From Gnetum montanum (taxonomy: Eukaryota > Streptophyta > Gnetopsida > Gnetales > Gnetaceae), in NCBI GenBank assembly GCA_015680685.1, contig MNCI01022155.1, positions 68,130 to 88,186 on the forward strand: 20,057 nucleotides of DNA. The letters run 5' to 3'. Position 1 is the stretch's first letter, and each line of letters begins with the position of its first letter. Below are positions 1 to 8,325 of the stretch, in pieces. The notes below the pieces were generated by a model. The model ran no database searches. It had not been told where the DNA came from and worked only from the letters and a program-made list of their open reading frames with translations. The translations under genes were made by a program, and so were the position numbers.

Positions 1-5
1 ATTGT

Positions 6-97
6 GATATCGCGTACGTGATATCGCAGGGAAAGACGCGATATCACGTACGCGATATCGCAGGGAAAGACGCGATATCACGTACGCGATATTGCGG
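6..97. repeat. 34-bp CpG-rich tandem repeat made of near-palindromic GATATC blocks
   Basis: Two phased copies of a 34-bp unit start at the GCAGGGAAAG motif (26 and 60). GATATC occurs at 6, 20, 40, 54 and 74, with a mutated GATATT at 88, so the spacing alternates 14, 20, 14, 20, 14. The 20-bp block at 6-25 is the exact reverse complement of those at 40-59 and 74-93 (apart from the last base), so each block is an imperfect palindrome around a CGTACG/ACGT core. The block is rich in CpG while the surrounding DNA is AT-rich and CpG-poor. The array may continue to the left of the window. Confidence 0.85.
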
Positions 98-181
98 CAC
101 ATGCAAGTCACGTCTCATCACCAAATTATGTACTCCACACTTAGAGGGTAGAATTTGTGCATACCTCCAAACTTTGTTACT

Positions 182-437
182 TCAAAAATATGGTTTTAAG
201 GGCACCACAACATTTACAAGATTTGACCTCCAATTTGGAGTGTTTTGTCACTACAAAATCACTCAACCTTGCAAGGTCCCAAAAACTCAAAAATATGGTT
301 TAAAGGATCCCACAAACTCTATAAACATGAGATCCACACCAAAGTATTTTATTGCTACAAAAACACTCAACCTCGCAAGGTCTTGACATGCTCAACAAAG
401 ATGCCTTCCCACAAGAAGTACATCAACCTTGCAAGGC
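182..437. repeat. Diverged ~105-bp direct repeat with CCTTGCAAGG palindromes
   Basis: The TCAAAAATATGGTTT motif recurs at 182 and 287, and the CTACAAAA..CACTCAACCT.GCAAGGTC segment recurs at 251 and 355, giving a period of about 104-105 bp. The 10-bp palindrome CCTTGCAAGG lies at 267-276 and 427-436, with a one-base variant at 371-380. Open frames across this area (for example 18-386 on plus) have no recognisable protein family and are probably a by-product of the repeat. Confidence 0.6.
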
Positions 438-1804
438 TACAAAGAAAGAAAGAAAAAGATTAATGAGAGAGTGTAACTTGATACATAGTCTTTACAATTG
501 AAGCTCACTACATATATAATACATACAAATGATGAATCAATGAAGAAAAAAAACAAATTCTCTTTGAGTAACCAAGGATAGATCTTTTAATGAACAATAC
601 TTGCACATTTCCCAAGAATTCCACATTGTCTTATACCCTTTTATTTTTCAAAAACTCCTCAAAATTTGTGCAATAGCTATTAAATAGCTAGTTTGAACAT
701 CTACTTCAAGGATGAGACATCTAACTACAAACAAACTCAATGTAAGAGAGACGTCTACCGGAAAGTGAAGTCTACCCTAAGATGTCTATTTTGCTAGTTA
801 GACATCTATTATCATAGTAATACATCTAATTTGCTTACACATGTTGAGGTCTAAAGTATTCCTTTGTCATTTTAGCATCTTGAAAGTCCTTGAAACATCT
901 TCATTTGGCTCATAGACTCTGTTTCCATCCATGTTCTCATCTTGTCCACTTTAGTCTTTATTTCATCATTTTAACATAGCTCTCATTCTTAAAGTCTTGG
1001 TTATTTGAGCTCTTGTTCTAAAGTCTTGGATCTCCATTGGAAGTCCTTGCTCATTATACTCTTTCATGGTCCTACAAGACTATAATCATAAACACACATT
1101 CTAACTTCTCCATTTTCTCTAAGGTTTTGACATACTAAAAGGTCAACAAGGAGGTGCATTAACACATCCTTTCAAGCATGAGGAAATATTATACTTTTTT
1201 GGTAACACATTAAACTTATCTTCCTTCATCACTAAAGCTTTATGCAAGGTTCAAAAGATGCCTAAATCATCACAAATTGACCTAGTAACACATCTAATGA
1301 TTAAAACAACTAGAGCATTACAAACTTTCCTATGATAAAATCTACAATTATGGAAATTGAGTCAATTGATTAATTCATGCATTTCTNATCTACCAAGGAT
1401 TCAAAAGTAGATCCTCCTCATTGTAGACACATGCCTTTCTTTCCATTGTGAAACACATTAATGAGACATCCAAGGATTTCTAATAACTAATGAGACATTA
1501 GCATCAAACACAAGTCCATTTCCTTGAATGGTTAGATCTCATCCTCTACTTTATCTAATGGACTTCCTACCATACACAACAATGGAAAAGAATGAAATGA
1601 AAGATATGAAGAATGAATAATGGATGAGAGAGAAAAAATAAGAGTGCAACATGACCAAATTCCAAGCCAACCATTTAATTAGCTCATGAAGCATGTAAGC
1701 ACATCCAACGTCCCACAAGAAATTAGCTACTACATCCTTTCGTCACTACTCATCCACGCCATAGGGATCACCCTCCAAGTCACCCTTCTAACTGCAAGGT
1801 CATG
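438..1804. other. Gene-free, AT-rich, repeat-like DNA; possible LTR remnant on the minus strand
   Basis: No coding frame here resembles a known protein. On the minus strand a TATATA run at 513-518 lies upstream of pyrimidine-rich sequence and of the CCTTGCAAGG repeats. That layout resembles the promoter/U5 side of an LTR reading leftwards, but no second LTR or PBS is visible, so this is a weak inference. A cluster of GA(C/T)(A/G)TCTA-like octamers occupies 695-857. One undetermined base (n) lies at 1387. Confidence 0.3.
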
Positions 1805-1809
1805 CCTAC
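1805..1809. repeat. Target-site duplication, left copy (CCTAC)
   Basis: CCTAC at 1805-1809 directly abuts the left LTR and is repeated exactly at 6832-6836, directly after the right LTR. A 5-bp duplication is the usual footprint of an LTR-retrotransposon integrase. Confidence 0.9.
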
Positions 1810-2385
1810 TATCATGTCCACATTCCCAAATGATGCTGCTACCTAATAAAGCTAGTATCTCTTCATAACAAGTGTTATTATTATCTTAACAGGATCTAAA
1901 AGGGTAATTGTAATTAAGACCAAAAAGGGAATGTTGTAATAATAGAGATGTCTCTTAAGGTAACCTTTGGGAATTTAACCAAAGGCATTTATTACTAGGC
2001 TTATAGGTCATGCCAAGCATGGAGTGGTGGAGCCGACAAAGGCAAGTCATGAGAGCTAGGTGAAGCGGGACATGAAGTGGACTAGCCATCCCTTTTGGTC
2101 AAGTTATAGGCCTAACTATGGTGGTAGTGCTAGATTGCCTCTAAGGGATAGATGCTAAAGGAAGAAAAATCCCAAGGAACACTCTTAGAGCATGATCCAA
2201 ATACACTATTTCATATCAATAAAGCATTCTTTTCTTTCTCTTTTTGCACTTTCTTTATTATTTTCTTTATGCATAATGTCAAGTGTTACATATATTTGAC
2301 ATTTGGTATATTGTCTTCTTATGCATAATGTCTAATATAATGTATATTTGATGTTTGACATTACATCTAGAAACATGATGTCACA
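1810..2385 (+). repeat. 5' LTR of the gene-carrying element
   Basis: This 576-bp segment aligns along its full length with 6256-6831. It starts TATCATG, where the other copy has the canonical TGTCATG, and ends GATGTCACA. The first dinucleotide has therefore changed from TG to TA. Shared landmarks include the segment around CCAAGCATGGAGTGGTGGAG, a CTAAGGGATAGATGCTAAAG block and an AATAAA signal at the same offset in both copies. Confidence 0.9.
2218..2223 (+). promoter_or_regulatory. AATAAA polyadenylation-type signal in the 5' LTR
   Basis: AATAAA is followed by GCATTC and a pyrimidine-rich run. The same signal sits at the same offset (6664-6669) in the other LTR, 4,446 bp away, which is exactly the distance between the two LTR starts. 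In the 3' copy it would serve to end the element's transcript. Confidence 0.5.
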
Positions 2386-2387
2386 AT

Positions 2388-2398
2388 TGGTATCATAG
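2388..2398 (+). other. Primer-binding site (tRNA-iMet type)
   Basis: TGGTATCATAG begins two bases after the LTR end. It matches the common plant PBS TGGTATCAGAGC, complementary to the 3' end of initiator methionine tRNA, with one change in the visible 11 bases. Its position fixes the orientation of the element as plus. Confidence 0.8.
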
Positions 2399-3292
2399 AA
2401 AACCATGATCCAAGGGCCATTCAAAACCATGGGCTAACTACAACATGAACCTAATGATGAACCATGAAGCCATAACATAGGGAAAACCATTGATCATCAC
2501 CAGATGTATGATATGTCTATTATGTAAGTCAGAAGATACATTTCCACTGATTTCACAAATAATGGATCAAGCATCTATAAAAGACATAGATCTTAGCAAC
2601 CAACAAAATTCTTTCATGGATATCATTAAGTAACAAATATGTGACCACACCTCATCAAGATTCATCAATTACAAGAGATGTTAGTAAGACAATGATACAT
2701 CAGTCCAAGTAACTCTTACCCATCTTAATATTATAATTATTAATTTATTAGGATCATTGTTAAATTTCCTTCAAAAATGTTAGTAACCATGACTTGAATT
2801 GATCATGTTTTATTGAAATTCATTATTCAAGTAATCTAGAAGAGCTCAAGTTATCATGTGTCAGCCTAGAAATGTCAATTCAACAAAATAGGTTATTTTG
2901 GTCTTATTAAACTCTTGAAAATCAAACTTTATTTTTGAACCCTAAGACCATGTCTGATGCATAGTACTCGTCGAGATGATTCCAATGGTACAAATTTTGT
3001 CTCTAACAAACTTACAATTTGGAATATATTAACGTTTAAATTTTCTTGTTATACATATATTAAAATAATATTAAATTATGAAATTATTATTATTTTTAAA
3101 AAAATCTCAAAATTTTAGTGTCGAGAATTTACTCAAAATTTTTGTTTACTAACACTAAACCTCCACCTTGTCATCGATCAAACCACAACCTCAATCGTTG
3201 AGGCAAGGTAAAATAAAATAATAATAATAAGTTTTAAAAAAAATTTGAGGTTGTGGGTTTAAACCCCAACCCCTCCCCAACTTGAAACAAAT
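2399..3292. other. Element interior, 5' part: no recognisable coding content
   Basis: This stretch lies where gag should begin, but no frame stays open for long and no gag, zinc-knuckle or protease motif is visible on either strand. It contains short AT-rich runs, an (AAT)n stretch near 3217-3230 and a 12-bp palindrome GGGTTTAAACCC at 3255-3266. Confidence 0.5.
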
Positions 3293-3351
3293 ACACACAC
3301 ACACACACATACATAAAAATAATAATAATAAAATAATATATATATATATAT
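3293..3351. repeat. Compound microsatellite (AC)n-(AAT)n-(TA)n
   Basis: An alternating AC run (about 3293-3309) is followed by AAT/ATA triplets (about 3317-3334) and a TA run (about 3335-3351). This is ordinary simple-sequence DNA within the element interior. Confidence 0.85.
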
Positions 3352-3364
3352 TAAAAAAAATTTC

Positions 3365-3678
3365 CAAGCCATGTTAGCCTACAAGGACAGTGTAGGCCTA
3401 GTAGGAGCTACACAGGCCCTACAAGCCTCATAGACTATGCTAGGCCTAACAAAGGCCAACCAAGGGCCAGCAAACAAGGATGGCCACATGTACCACACTG
3501 TTCCAAATTGCCACACACTACTCCACTCCTAGACATCCTCCTACACTGCCATGACACATGCTACATTGCTCCCAGCTGGCATCCAATCATTGCTCTGTCA
3601 TTGTTGTTTGGTCCACAGTCATGCCACTCTATCATGCACCGTGTCTCCTTTAGTGCTTCATGGACATTGTTAGCATCA
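3365..3678. other. Less AT-rich island inside the element interior
   Basis: Base composition changes abruptly here: the stretch is clearly richer in C and G than the AT-rich DNA on both sides and is C-rich on the plus strand. It contains two TAGGCCTA-type palindromes (near 3395 and 3442). A plus frame is open from 3508, but its translation resembles no family I recognise. It may be a second foreign segment or may only share its origin with the adjacent minisatellite. Confidence 0.4.
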
Positions 3679-3832
3679 TCAATCATCACCTATTGTGTTG
3701 TCAATCATGGCCTATTACATCTTCAATCATCTCCTCTCCTACCATTTATCATCGCCTCTCATGGTACCGATCATTGCCTCTCTTGCCGTCGATCATTGCT
3801 TATCACCTCATCGATCATTGCCTCTCGATGTT
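3679..3832. repeat. Minisatellite: seven 22-bp units without indels
   Basis: Seven consecutive 22-bp units start at 3679, 3701, 3723, 3745, 3767, 3789 and 3811. The first half of the unit is best conserved, approximately TCGATCATTGCCTCTC, and the last six bases vary. The array is 154 bp, exactly 7 x 22, with only substitutions between copies. Because 22 is not a multiple of three, each unit shifts the reading frame. That explains why three overlapping plus frames (3508-3834, 3660-3842, 3695-3907) all stay open here. They are most likely not genes. Confidence 0.85.
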
Positions 3833-4054
3833 GACACGTTGATTCAAATTAAAACACATGTGAGAATACATTTCAAAATTAGAATTTATGCCCTCATAAC
3901 CACATGAATAAAAATTTCATAATTAAGCATGCTTGTTCTAGAGTAGTACTAGGATGGATGACCTCTTGGAAGGTTTCATTTTTCTTGCCAAAAGTTTCTA
4001 GACTTTAGAAGCCATAACTTTTGATTTCAAAAGCCTTTTTTGGTGAATGAAGAG

Positions 4055-4274
4055 TCATTTCCTATAGATTTTAGCCTTTCAAACACAATGGTAAAGTCAG
4101 ATTTATCCATGGAATACCAAAAATTAGTTTTTACCCCTTGCCTGATATAGTTAAATTTTAGCATAACTTAAACATATAATGTCCTTCTTCAACATATAAT
4201 TAATCATTTCCAATATTTTTCATCCTTTTCAACTTAATGGTGAGATCAGATTTATCATCTGAATACCTAATAAT
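4055..4274. repeat. Diverged direct duplication, offset 149 bp
   Basis: Segments starting at TCATTTCC (4055 and 4204) stay in register through AATGGT(A/G)A(A/G).TCAGATTTATC and GAATACC (4087 onwards against 4236 onwards), always 149 bp apart. The two copies are clearly related but diverged. No protein is recognised in the translation. Confidence 0.55.
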
Positions 4275-4701
4275 TCAATGAAATTATGGAAATGTATCTT
4301 AAAAGTCTACAACATGAGGATAAGTAATCATGCCCTATTCAGACTAACAAATTTAACCTTTTGGGACCTGAAGATTTAGTGCTTAACCTTTGCAAATAAC
4401 CTTAAGATCACTATGACATGTCATTAGTTACATTGCTAGATTCAGTGTTCTTAAGGATGGTAGACATTGCCATTAAGAATTAGATAATACCGTTAATATT
4501 ACTAAAATTAGTTTAAAATGTATTAATATCAATTGATTATTAGATAGGAAATCAATTTATGAAACAAAATGGTCTTCAATGATCAAGAAGATGTATATCA
4601 ATACATCTTACAATCAAAATCATATGACAGAACAACATGGAGAGTTTTCATCCTATTTCCACAAGGTGTATGATACCCATGAAGAGAAATGATCTAGAAG
4701 A

Positions 4702-5843
4702 ATGAAAATGAAAATTGCAACATACAACATGCTTTCAAGATCTTTAGCGAGTGAGAAAGAACATCCATTATGTTCACCATGGGCCTTGGATTGGCATGAA
4801 TATCAATACCCACATATTTTAGATGAATTACAAGATTTGGATGTTGATGTTTTATGCCTACAAGAAGTCTTTCCATGGGAATTAGTATACCAATTTTAAC
4901 TAGATTTGGAAAAGATGGGATACATAGGTATTTATACGCAAAAAGGTTCTTGTGGAAGTTCTTCTTTTGAGCCGTATAGATTATCATATTGTAGAAATCA
5001 CAGCATGGATGGTTGCACAATCTTTTATAAAGAAGCCAAGTTTTAATTGGTACAAAGACTTGAATGCGGTTTAGAAAATATGATTTTTAAAATTCCAGAA
5101 CTTCAAGTCATGGAAAACAAAGAACAATTAACATTTTAGAGAAATCATATATCTTTGGTAGTAATTCTAAAACTCCATCTCTTAGGAGGATGTGTATGTG
5201 TAGTGAACACACATTTAATTATCAAACGAACATGTCTAGATTTTAAATTATTTCAAGTAGCATACTTGATTAAGAAAATAAAAGAAAGTTTGAAGAATAA
5301 GTTATTACTAAGATATATTGATCTAGTGTCATTTATTCTTTGTTGAGACTTCAATGCAAAAGTTGAAAGTAGTGTTTATCAATTCTTAAAATATGGATGT
5401 GTAACAAAATCTTTGGAAAATGAACCTAATTTGAAAAAGATGTTTCCATTAATTCAACATACAATTCCATTGGCTAGTGCATATTCTTCTTCTTTTGAAT
5501 CTTTAGTAGATAAATTAGATTCTAGAATTCAGGAACAGATGATGTTGATGGATAGTACTCATCAAGAACCACAATTTACCAATTACTTCGCTATGATTAA
5601 TGAGGATGGTTTAACAACATTCTTCATTGAGATCCTAGATTATATTTTGTACAATCCTCGATTCTTCCAAGTTACCAAATTACTAGAATTGTTTTGTAAA
5701 GAAGAAATTGTGAAGAACCAAGATCAAGCCTTGCCATATCAAGACCATCTGATCATATACCATCTCTAGTAAAATTACAACTACTTCCATCAATTCATAA
5801 GGTTGATCAGGGTCAAGAAGTATCTCACCCATACTTTTATTGA
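4702..5843 (+). pseudogene. Decayed, intronless CCR4-type deadenylase (EEP nuclease domain)
   Basis: CCR4-family proteins are Mg-dependent 3' exonucleases that shorten mRNA poly(A) tails as the catalytic part of the CCR4-NOT complex. One frame runs about 348 codons from the ATG at 4702 with EEP landmarks in family order: TYNM (Asn9), LCLQEV (Glu55), DGCTIFYK, VNTH (169-171), a DFN core (216-218), FTNY (about 292-295) and LDYI (Asp313). After a shift of frame near 5743-5747, PSDHIPS follows, holding the terminal catalytic SDH, and the frame ends at TGA 5841-5843. In-frame stops lie at 4897, 5044, 5137 and 5344; the last replaces the Gly of GDFN. There is no intron, whereas plant CCR4 genes that I know are interrupted, so a reverse-transcribed mRNA origin is inferred. 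Homology may extend upstream to about 4621 across a TGA at 4690. The TNY-to-LDY spacing is several residues longer than in the Arabidopsis CCR4a/b type, so the exact subfamily is uncertain. Confidence 0.85.
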
Positions 5844-6122
5844 TAAACCTTATTATTTTATTCATTTTTTAATTTATATTTTAATTAGATAAGTAAAATA
5901 TATAAGGTAATGAAAAATTGGGAATAAATAATTTTCCCTACCTTCACTTGGATAACCAAATCCACGTTACACTTTGTATGACCTTGGTAAGGACTGGTCA
6001 TTGGTGTTGATAAATCTTTAATTCACCTCTTATCACTATCTTATAAAATGAAGTAAGTATTAAGAAAGTAATATTTAATTTTCCATATATTTCTTCTCAC
6101 ATATATTTTGTTTACAGAATAA
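5844..6122. other. AT-rich tail between the captured gene and the 3' end of the element
   Basis: No coding content is recognised. The end of the stretch, TTTGTTTACAG at 6107-6117, looks like a 3' splice site preceded by a T-rich run. The frame that follows meets a stop at once, so real splicing is not supported. Confidence 0.35.
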
Positions 6123-6248
6123 GCAAGAAACAACTTTAAGTCCAAAGAAGAAATTAGATTATTGGAGCACAAAATCATAATAGAAGCATTGGAGCTTGAA
6201 AAAAATAATGAACATGGACTCATTCAAGGACAAATGAAACCTAAGTAG
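6123..6248 (+). other. Short open segment (41 codons) with helical, charged composition
   Basis: The frame from 6123 is open to TAG at 6246-6248, just before the right LTR. Its product is rich in Glu, Lys and Leu (for example KEEIRLLEHK and EALELEKNN) and could form a coiled coil. It has no ATG at its start and a TAA immediately upstream. It could be the end of a captured exon, a gag remnant or chance. I do not recognise a family. Confidence 0.25.
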
Positions 6249-6255
6249 GGTAGAT
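6240..6255 (+). other. Probable degraded polypurine tract
   Basis: The 16 bases before the right LTR (CCTAAGTAGGGTAGAT) are purine-rich with a few T interruptions and sit exactly where the plus-strand primer of an LTR retrotransposon belongs. The T interruptions fit decay of an older purine run. Confidence 0.5.
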
Positions 6256-6831
6256 TGTCATGTACCCATTCTCAAATGACATTGCTACCTAATAAAGATG
6301 GTGTCTCTTCATAACAAGTGTTATTGTTATCTTAACAAGACCCAAAAGGGCAATTTTAATTAAGACTCAAAATGGCATATTGTAATAAAAAATACATCTC
6401 TTGAGGTAACATTTGGGGGTTTGATTGAAGGCATTTATACCTGGGCTTAGAGATTATGCCAAGCATGGAGTGGTGGAGTCAATAAAGACAAGTCATGAGA
6501 GTTGGATGAAGTGGGATAGGAAGTGGACTAGCCATCCCTTCTAGCTAGGTTATAGGCCTAACCATGGTGGAAACGCTTAATTTCCTCTAAGGGATAGATG
6601 CTAAAGGAAGAAAAACCCCAAGTAACACTCTCATAGCATGATTCAGATATACTAATCCATATTAATAAAGCATTCTTTTCTTTCTCTTTCTACACTTTCT
6701 GTATTATTTTCTTTACGCATAATGTTGATTGTTACATATATTTGATGTTTGGTATATTGTCTTCTTACACATAATGTCTAATATAATGTATATTTGATGA
6801 CTACCATGACATCCAGGAATGGGATGTCACA
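6256..6831 (+). repeat. 3' LTR of the gene-carrying element
   Basis: This 576-bp direct repeat of 1810-2385 has the canonical start TG (TGTCATG) and ends GATGTCACA, followed at once by CCTAC. It has exactly the same length as the left LTR. By eye the copies are around 85% identical. Confidence 0.9.
6664..6669 (+). terminator. AATAAA polyadenylation-type signal in the 3' LTR
   Basis: AATAAAGCATTC is conserved with the 5' LTR (2218-2223) at the same offset. In the 3' LTR it would direct 3'-end formation of the element transcript. This is inferred from position only. Confidence 0.5.
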
Positions 6832-6836
6832 CCTAC
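6832..6836. repeat. Target-site duplication, right copy (CCTAC)
   Basis: This is an exact match to 1805-1809, directly after the terminal CA of the right LTR. Removing the element would join the sequence ending ...GGTCATG to CCTACTACTTACAATG as the original target. Confidence 0.9.
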
Positions 6837-8325
6837 TACTTACAATGTCATCTAGCCTTGATTGTTCCATGATCTAATCATTGATGAAACTAAACCAAGG
6901 AAATGTACCAACGATCATCTAAAATTTAAGATTCTAGTTTGATTTTCCTCCATTCATGCACGTGTGCACAATAGGATCCTCAAATTTTTCTCTATCAAAA
7001 TCTTGTCATCAATTCCTTTGGCTCTACTAACCAATCCCACATCCTAATGGGGATCACAATGTCATGACCAAACAAAGAAAAAAAATTCTAGGTTTAAATG
7101 GGATTAAGGCTTGGGTTAATGGTTTGGGATTTTGAATGAAATAAGTAATTGACATTACCAAAGTTCACTAAGGAAGAGACTTCTAAGCCTTCATTATTAT
7201 GGGTAGGAATGGGTTATCTTGGATCATGAAATTTTTGGAAGTCAAGTGATCTAGGCCTTGGATTAAACTTGAAAAATACTTGCATAGGTATTGTTTCAAC
7301 CATTCATTTTTGTTTAGATATGAGTACTTATAAAACAAATTAGCTTGAGATGATAAAATTATCAATTTTTATGAACCAATAATCCTAACATTACATTGCC
7401 CTTCCCATTACATCTTCTTATCATCATTGATATTTTACTCATATATACTTTTTATTTTCTTTCTTTATTTTTCTTCTCTTTTTTATTTTTGTTTTTTCAT
7501 TCATCATAATTTTTCATATTCTCTTTTGTTTACATAAGAAGAGTTGATGAAGCAAAAGAGTTATGAGAATGACTAAAGTACTAGATCACCACTTGGAATC
7601 TTTGACTTGCATAAATATGAGATTTCTTCACCTATTGCATGACATCCATAAGTTTATAAGATCATAAATCTCTTCATACAAGGGTGGCAAGGCAAGGTAA
7701 CACATGCATCTTAGTCTAATCACAATGATTAGACCTATCAAGTAGCCACAATGATTCTTGATAACACACCTTTTTCTTTCCAATGACTAGGAACTCTTCC
7801 ATGATTCCAAAGCTCATACCCTAAGGCATTGACGAATCACCTACCCATGGTTTCAGTAGCATTAGCTTCAACAACTTGTAGTGTGAGCCATAGCTTCCCA
7901 CTAAATCTAAGCTTGGTTCACTAGTGATGGATAGAAGAGAAGTGGGTGGATAATTCTTTTTCCTTTATTATTGTGTGCTTTGTAGCCAATATTAACAACA
8001 AAAATAGAAACTAAAGGAGTTGAATTTGAATTCAAGGATGGAATGTTGAGAGCTAAAGCTATAGTTTATGTTGGTGTAGAGCTAGGATCCTAAGAAACCA
8101 TCTCTTACATTTAAAAATAAGGCCATGGAATTGATTTTTCTTCCTATTCTACTAAGTGCAATGCCTCCTTGAGCATTGGGTTGGTGTTTTGAAGGTTGAA
8201 ATCTCAAATTTAGTTTAATACTAACCTTGGTTTGGTCTCAAAATCTTAGGTCCATAAAGAGTTTGGCCAATTTAAAAATGAAAATGTCTTATTTCATTTC
8301 ACCAAAATAAAATCACTACATTTTT
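6837..8325. other. Gene-free spacer between two retrotransposons
   Basis: I see no coding frame of note and no RNA gene on either strand. A long pyrimidine-rich run occupies about 7440-7510. The frames open here are short and low in information. This is probably old repeat DNA that served as the target of the flanking insertions. Confidence 0.45.

Larger units (their letters stand above)
1810..6831 (+). mobile_element. Complete non-autonomous LTR retrotransposon carrying a captured CCR4-like gene
   Basis: The element is 5,022 bp long: two direct 576-bp LTRs, a tRNA-iMet-type primer-binding site just inside the left LTR, a purine-rich stretch before the right LTR, and a perfect 5-bp target-site duplication. 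The 3,870-bp interior has no recognisable gag, protease, integrase or reverse transcriptase on either strand. It holds a 7 x 22-bp minisatellite, a microsatellite, a diverged duplication and a decayed EEP-domain (CCR4-type) coding sequence in the sense orientation. It therefore must have been mobilised by proteins of another element, as in large retrotransposon derivatives and in gene-carrying elements such as maize Bs1. The LTRs differ at very roughly one base in seven by eye, so the insertion is old. Assignment to copia or gypsy is not possible from this sequence. Confidence 0.88.

Noticed and set aside
18-386. Plus-strand open frame of 122 codons
   Set aside because: It starts within the 34-bp repeat and runs through the 105-bp repeat. 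There is no recognisable domain and the composition follows the repeats.
1686-1868. Plus-strand open frame of 60 codons crossing the left LTR border
   Set aside because: It spans a retrotransposon insertion boundary, so it cannot be an ancestral gene. There is no recognisable domain.
3175-3290. Possible SINE with a pol III B box (GGGTTTAAACCCC)
   Set aside because: The B-box-like palindrome has no A box at the usual distance upstream and no clear tail or duplication. Resemblance to GGTTCGAATCC is too weak.
3508-3907. Three overlapping plus-strand open frames of 60 to 108 codons
   Set aside because: They arise from the 22-bp minisatellite, whose length shifts frame each unit. The translations resemble no family and are rich in repeated His/Ser/Ile.
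4694-5020. Minus-strand open frame of 108 codons
   Set aside because: Shadow of the CCR4-like pseudogene, whose plus-strand motifs are unambiguous.
6107-6117. 3' splice-site-like TTTGTTTACAG
   Set aside because: The following frame has a stop at once, and there is no matching donor or exon upstream.
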